A DNA stretch of 10,523 nucleotides, taken from assembly GCA_050250815.1 (NCBI GenBank), contig JBFWNY010000063.1:1-10523 (forward strand), given 5' to 3'. Below the pieces are notes generated by a model that saw only the letters and a list, made by a program, of their open reading frames with translations, ran no database searches and was not told where the DNA came from. This DNA is from JAEUMD01 sp050250815. Lineage in GTDB: Bacteria > Pseudomonadota > Alphaproteobacteria > Rhizobiales > Hyphomicrobiaceae. This document shows, one piece after another, positions 7,252-10,523 of the stretch (position 1 is its first letter; the number at the start of each line of letters is the position of its first letter). The translations under genes were made by a program, and so were the position numbers.

Positions 7252-7269
7252 GCGCCGGTGTGCCGGCGC
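7252..7269. terminator. Hairpin between convergent cation-transporter and tadD genes
   Basis: GCGCCGG (7252-7258) and CCGGCGC (7263-7269) form a perfect 7-bp stem with a TGTG loop. It lies between two convergent stops (7219 plus, 7302 minus), where a bidirectional terminator would serve both genes. No T-run follows on the plus strand, so intrinsic termination would be weak. Confidence 0.5.
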
Positions 7270-7301
7270 CCCCGCAGACCCGCTTAGCACGGCGTCGACG
7301 G

Positions 7302-8198
7302 TCAGCGATTGGGATCGAGGGCATCGAGCATGGCGCTCGCCGGTGTGCCGTCCTCATCGGAGCGCGGAGGAGCGGCACGCGACACCTGCACGCCGGTGCG
7401 CAGCCCCTCAAGATAGCTCATGTTGGCGCGTGACACATCCTTTGGCAACGCGGCCTCGCTCACGGCGCGGGCTTCTTCGATCTGGCCGCTGAGGCCCAAA
7501 AGCAGGGCGAGATTCTGCTTCGCGCGCCCATTGGCCGAGCGCGACGTTGCGGCACGCCGCAGCATCTTTTCGGCCTCCGCATGACGTCCGTCGAGTGCAT
7601 AGGACAGCGCGAGATTGTTGAGGATGGAGGGATGGTCAGGCGCCAGCACGAGCGCCTCGGCGAACGCCTTCTGGGCGGCGGGCTGATCGCCGCTCGCCGC
7701 AAGCGCTGAGCCCAGTGCCGACTTGATGCGCCAGTCAGGCGCTGTGGACTTCTTGTCGGCTTTGCCCAGCAGTGTCTTCGCTTCTGCAATCCGGCCGCGT
7801 TCGAGGGCCAGCAAGCCGCGCTCCTTGATGACGGCGATGTCGCCGCTGGAATCCTGATCCAGAGCTGCGGCAGCGCCTTCGAGATCCCCATTGGCGCGGA
7901 GTTGGCGAGATTTGGCAATTGCCGGATGGGAGACCGCTTCTGGAGCATCTCCCGCAGGCGAAGCGGGAATCGTCTCAGCCTTGGAGCCGGTGCTGGCAGG
8001 CGGCAATGCAGAGGTTTCGATCTTGGCGCTCGAATCGGGCTCCGCGGACGCAAGCGAATCGAGCTCCAGCCCGCTCCCCGCACAGCCGCCAGCGAGGAGT
8101 GCCGCTACCGCTGCCGAGATGAGCGGCGAGGCTCGCAAGATGGCTGCGGTAGGCGCACTTGCGCGCGGCATATTGGGTATGAGGGCAATTCGCGACAT
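7302..8198 (-). CDS. tadD: TadD-like TPR lipoprotein of the Tad pilus system
   Basis: This 298-residue protein is predicted to be an outer-membrane lipoprotein with tetratricopeptide repeats, the type that helps secretin assembly in Tad systems (pilotin-like TadD). The signal peptide (about 22-38) ends in a lipobox, LAGGC, with Cys39. Residues 44-92 are a Ser/Ala/Pro-rich linker with no clear fold. About five helical repeats follow between 93 and 255, the clearest being ALGSALAASGDQPAAQKAF and NNLALSYALDGRHAEAEKML, with the canonical small and aromatic positions. The ATG at 8198 is chosen because AGGAGG lies four bases before it and it opens a normal signal peptide; the longer frame to 8444 has no such support. 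The gene converges with the cation-transporter-like gene and is not in the cpaC transcript. The TadD label rests on TPRs plus a lipobox plus proximity to cpaCD, so a general TPR lipoprotein remains possible. Confidence 0.8.
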   Translation of the reverse strand: MSRIALIPNMPRASAPTAAILRASPLISAAVAALLAGGCAGSGLELDSLASAEPDSSAKIETSALPPASTGSKAETIPASPAGDAPEAVSHPAIAKSRQLRANGDLEGAAAALDQDSSGDIAVIKERGLLALERGRIAEAKTLLGKADKKSTAPDWRIKSALGSALAASGDQPAAQKAFAEALVLAPDHPSILNNLALSYALDGRHAEAEKMLRRAATSRSANGRAKQNLALLLGLSGQIEEARAVSEAALPKDVSRANMSYLEGLRTGVQVSRAAPPRSDEDGTPASAMLDALDPNR

Positions 8199-8215
8199 GG
8201 TGCCTCCTAGGCGTG
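8199..8215 (-). promoter_or_regulatory. Strong Shine-Dalgarno site of tadD
   Basis: On the minus strand the sequence reads TAGGAGGCACC directly before the ATG at 8198. The full AGGAGG core with about four bases of spacing fixes this start over the longer in-frame option. Confidence 0.7.
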
Positions 8216-8451
8216 CGGATTGCCTGCTGCCCGTTGAGACAGGCAGCCGTGCAAAGCCGACACAACGCAATTTGAAGCGGGTTACGGGATGAACAGGTAT
8301 GACGCGAACAGCGACACGGTCGGACGGAATGCAGCGGCGTCCAGCGATAGCGGCCACACGGTGCGCGCTGCGGCAGGAACCGGGCGCCCATATGCAACTT
8401 GACGTCCAACACACGGCATAGATCCGGATGGGAAGCCGCGCCACGCTCCGG

Positions 8452-8493
8452 GTGGTTCTTCCCCGTTATCCCCAGGTGCGACAGAAGAACCAC
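8452..8493. repeat. 10-bp perfect inverted repeat downstream of the kinase-ATPase gene
   Basis: GTGGTTCTTC (8452-8461) and GAAGAACCAC (8484-8493) are exact reverse complements with 22 bases between them. The pair starts about 35 bases beyond the stop of the minus-strand kinase-ATPase gene, so it could be the stem of a terminator or an mRNA-end structure. The loop is long and no T-run follows, so a protein-binding dyad is an alternative. Confidence 0.5.
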
Positions 8494-8527
8494 AGGTTCA
8501 CGGATGGCAGCGCGGAACCGCGCGCCG

Positions 8528-10102
8528 TCACAGTGGCGTCAGGGCGTGCTCTGCCAGCCTGAGCGTCTGCTCGGCACTTCCGCCGGCGGATATGGTCGGC
8601 CACTCGATGTGGCCCACGCCGCGCGCGATCTGGGCCTCGACCACAGCTCGCGTCGCGTCGGAAGCGTCACCTTCGCGGCGCGTCACGCGATCGGCGAGGA
8701 TCGCGGTTCCGGCTTCGAGCCAGATGCCGTCGAACGGTACGCCATGCCGCCGGGCGATGTCCTCAGCCGCCTCTCTCTCCTGGGATGTGGAGAACACCGC
8801 ATCGAGGATGACGCTGTGCCCCGCAGCGATCACCGCTTCGGCGCGTGTGAACATGCGCGCATACGTGCGGGCCGATTCCTTGCGGGTATAGGACGAAGCG
8901 GGCAGGCGCTCGGTCTCGGCGACTCCGGCGAGGAACTTGCGCTCCAGATCGCTGCGCAGGTGGACGGCCCCGGCGGTGGCGTGCAATCGGGGTGCGAGTG
9001 TTGCTGCGAGCGTGGATTTTCCGGTCCCGGATAGCCCACCGATGGCGACCAAACGCGGCTTGCCCGGCTGCAGGTAATTCACGGCGTCGTCGAGATAGGT
9101 CTTCGCTGTCGCGATATCCTGCGTGTTCGCATTGCCGCCGCGTGTGTCCAGCATGGCCCGCTCGGCTGCGACCATGGCGCGGATAGCGGCGCGCGCCGAA
9201 AGGTAGAGGGGCAGCAGCGCCAGGGCTTGGAGGGTCGCGATGTCGCCCGATGCCCACAGGTAGCGATTGAGGATGACATTGGCGCTCTCTCGGCCCGCCC
9301 GATGAAAGGTATCCATCAGCAGGAACGCCAAATCGTAGAGCGTGTCGACCGTGGCGATGTCCTCGGAGAACTCGATGGCATCGAACGGTACGGGACGGCC
9401 GCGCCAGACGACGATATTGGCCAGATGCAGGTCGCCATGGCAGCGGCGGACATGACCTTCGGCCGCGCGACGCATCAGAAGGCTCTCGTGCCGCGTGATC
9501 GAGGACCAGGCAGCCTCTCGCCAGAACGCAGTCGCAGCGCTGAGCGATGCGATCGGTGCGGCATCGATGGCGTCGCCGACGTCGGTCACGATGCTGCGCA
9601 TCTGGCGAACGGGGTTGGCACCGATGGCCGTCTGAGCCCGGCGGTGCATGGCCAAGACCTCGTCAGCCGCCGCCTTCAGTAGAGGAGTGTTCAACGTGCC
9701 GGCCGCGGCACGCGCGCTGAGCAGGTCCGATTGCGCGAACGCCCGCATTTCGACCGCCCACTCGACGGGCGTGCCGCGCCCGCCGATGGAAAGCTGGCCG
9801 TCGTCACGTGCCACGATCGGCACGACGCCCAAGTACAGGTCGGGTGCCTGCGGCTGGTTGACCTCCAGCTCGCGCAGGCACATGGCCCGCCGCTTCTCGA
9901 GCGTCGAGAAGTCGAGATACGGCAACAGGACCGCGCGCTTGATCTTGAGCGCGCGATCCCGTCCGACGAAGACGTGCGCAATGTGCGTCTCAATGTGGCG
10001 GGGGCGCCCCGCATCGACGACGCCCTCGCCCTTCAGGAACTCGACCGCTGCCGATTGGCCCGCGTCAGCGGAAAGGGCGGCGGATAAGACATTGCCCGTC
10101 AT
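8528..10102 (-). CDS. APH-like kinase fused to an AAA (AAA_33-type) ATPase/kinase domain
   Basis: This 524-residue two-domain protein has an aminoglycoside-phosphotransferase-like fold in the N-terminal half and a P-loop kinase or ATPase domain in the C-terminal half. The first half contains RALKIKRAV (a probable ATP-binding Lys), the catalytic loop HGDLHLAN at 222-229 with base D224, and a metal-binding FDAIEFSEDIATVD segment. The second half has a Walker A motif, GLSGTGKS (356-363, K362), and a downstream VILDAVFS strand that resembles the Walker B region of small-molecule kinases. This arrangement is known in bacteria as a conserved fusion (COG2187 with COG0645) of unsettled substrate. It should not be read as antibiotic resistance without evidence. 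The ATG at 10102 has GAGG just upstream on the minus strand; the TTG at 10138 is less likely. It lies 57 bases downstream of a small secreted-protein gene on the same strand and may be cotranscribed with it. Confidence 0.85.
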   Translation of the reverse strand: MTGNVLSAALSADAGQSAAVEFLKGEGVVDAGRPRHIETHIAHVFVGRDRALKIKRAVLLPYLDFSTLEKRRAMCLRELEVNQPQAPDLYLGVVPIVARDDGQLSIGGRGTPVEWAVEMRAFAQSDLLSARAAAGTLNTPLLKAAADEVLAMHRRAQTAIGANPVRQMRSIVTDVGDAIDAAPIASLSAATAFWREAAWSSITRHESLLMRRAAEGHVRRCHGDLHLANIVVWRGRPVPFDAIEFSEDIATVDTLYDLAFLLMDTFHRAGRESANVILNRYLWASGDIATLQALALLPLYLSARAAIRAMVAAERAMLDTRGGNANTQDIATAKTYLDDAVNYLQPGKPRLVAIGGLSGTGKSTLAATLAPRLHATAGAVHLRSDLERKFLAGVAETERLPASSYTRKESARTYARMFTRAEAVIAAGHSVILDAVFSTSQEREAAEDIARRHGVPFDGIWLEAGTAILADRVTRREGDASDATRAVVEAQIARGVGHIEWPTISAGGSAEQTLRLAEHALTPL

Positions 10103-10159
10103 CGTCCTCGTCACCCGGTGCTGCGGCGGGAAGGGCAAAGCGACGTGAAGCTGTGGCCT

Positions 10160-10486
10160 TCAGCAGACCGTCGGCTCGCACAGACGCACGTCGAACTTCT
10201 CGTGGGGACTGTTGCGGGAGAAGTCTACCTCGCGGCGGTCGACGCACCGTGCGCGGCCCTCCATCTTGGTCTTCCCGGCGAGTTCGAACTCGCGGACGAA
10301 CAGCACCTTTTCGAACTGGCAGTTGAATTTTTCCTGCATCTGAAGGGCGAGCACGCTCTGCCACTGGCTCGGATCCTCCGAGGTGCCCTGCGCGTGCGGC
10401 TCCGTGGCGGGCAAAAGACAGGCGCACGCCGCCGTGGCGAGCGCGATACGGGTGCACAGCATTAGCCGCCGGCCGTTTCGTCTCAT
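10160..10486 (-). CDS. Small secreted cysteine-containing protein, unknown function
   Basis: This 108-residue protein has a basic N-terminus (MRRNGRR), a hydrophobic stretch at about 8-27 and a likely signal-peptidase cut after HAQ near residue 33. The mature part of about 75 residues has four cysteines (56, 81, 103, 108), enough for two disulfides, and ends in Cys. Visible landmarks are MQEKFNCQFEKVLFVREFEL, GRARCVDRREVDFS and the tail KFDVRLCEPTVC. I do not recognise a named family. The hydrophobic segment has cysteines but no convincing lipobox, so a periplasmic protein is more likely than a lipoprotein. GAGGA lies five bases before the ATG at 10486 on the minus strand, supporting the start. 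It is the upstream partner of the kinase-ATPase gene, with a 57-base gap. Confidence 0.7.
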   Translation of the reverse strand: MRRNGRRLMLCTRIALATAACACLLPATEPHAQGTSEDPSQWQSVLALQMQEKFNCQFEKVLFVREFELAGKTKMEGRARCVDRREVDFSRNSPHEKFDVRLCEPTVC

Positions 10487-10501
10487 GTTGTCCTCGCTTG
10501 T

Positions 10502-10518
10502 GCCGGCGGAGAGCCGGC
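10502..10518. repeat. Short GC inverted repeat near the right edge
   Basis: GCCGGC at 10502-10507 and again at 10513-10518 can pair across a GGAGA loop. It lies 16 bases upstream of the secreted-protein start. It is followed by TCTT on the plus strand, so it could end a transcript or be leader structure. The window ends five bases later, so its context is unknown. Confidence 0.25.
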
Positions 10519-10523
10519 GTCTT

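Larger units (their letters stand above)
8199..8527 (-). promoter_or_regulatory. Non-coding gap between the kinase-ATPase gene and tadD
   Basis: These 329 bases lie 5' of tadD and 3' of the kinase-ATPase gene, both on the minus strand. No gene is supported here. Next to tadD there is a 6-bp inverted repeat, TGCCTG (8221-8226) with CAGGCA (8240-8245), in the expected leader. A 10-bp inverted repeat near the other end is listed separately. A tadD promoter should be in this stretch, but I find no clear -35/-10 pair. Confidence 0.35.

Noticed and set aside
8466..8474. TTATCCCCA, one mismatch from the DnaA-box consensus TTATCCACA
   Set aside because: It is a single site with no second box, no AT-rich unwinding region and no dnaA or replication gene nearby, so an origin is not supported.
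8528..10102. Antibiotic (aminoglycoside) resistance from the APH-like domain
   Set aside because: The fold is shared with many phosphotransferases, and fusion to a P-loop kinase domain is typical of a housekeeping family of unknown substrate. No other resistance or mobile genes are present.

Overview
The window is GC-rich, densely coded DNA that looks like an alphaproteobacterial chromosome, most likely from the order Hyphomicrobiales (a Hyphomicrobium-like or related genus). The placement is an inference. It rests on the Caulobacter/rhizobial type of Tad pilus proteins (CpaC, CpaD, a TadG-like von Willebrand protein and a TadD lipoprotein), on codon use dominated by G/C third positions, and on the Shine-Dalgarno style. 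No transposase, tRNA, rRNA, CRISPR array or phage gene was seen.

Layout. Bases 1-90 hold the 3' end of an unidentified plus-strand gene. It converges with a minus-strand acyl-CoA/acyl-ACP ligase (219-1886, perhaps starting as far out as 1982) that resembles the ligase half of E. coli Aas. A short divergent intergenic region of about 100-200 bases leads into the plus-strand Tad block: a TadG-like VWA protein (2084-3766), a 356-base non-coding leader with repeats and possible promoter elements, the secretin cpaC (4123-5658) and the lipoprotein cpaD (5655-6389). cpaC and cpaD overlap by four bases. A perfect GC palindrome follows cpaD. Next come a small six-helix cation-diffusion-like membrane protein (6608-7219, plus strand) and, convergent with it, a tadD-like TPR lipoprotein (7302-8198, minus). 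After a 329-base gap containing a 10-bp inverted repeat, the minus strand carries an APH-like kinase/AAA ATPase fusion (8528-10102). Just upstream of that is a small secreted cysteine-containing protein (10160-10486).

How the genes fit together. TadG-like, CpaC, CpaD and TadD belong to the cell-envelope part of a Tad/Flp pilus (tight-adherence) machine: outer-membrane secretin, its lipoprotein partners and a pseudopilin-like VWA protein. The motor ATPase (CpaF/TadA), the platform (TadB/TadC), CpaE, CpaB, the prepilin peptidase CpaA and the Flp pilin are all absent here, so they must lie elsewhere or the locus is split. The cation-transporter-like gene is interposed between cpaD and tadD. The acyl ligase and the kinase/ATPase pair look like unrelated neighbours.

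I see no clearly new defence or mobile system. The most distinctive points are the split Tad locus, the altered metal site of the small transporter, the cysteine-rich insert in the VWA protein, the repeat-bearing leader of cpaC, and the kinase-ATPase fusion with its small secreted neighbour.
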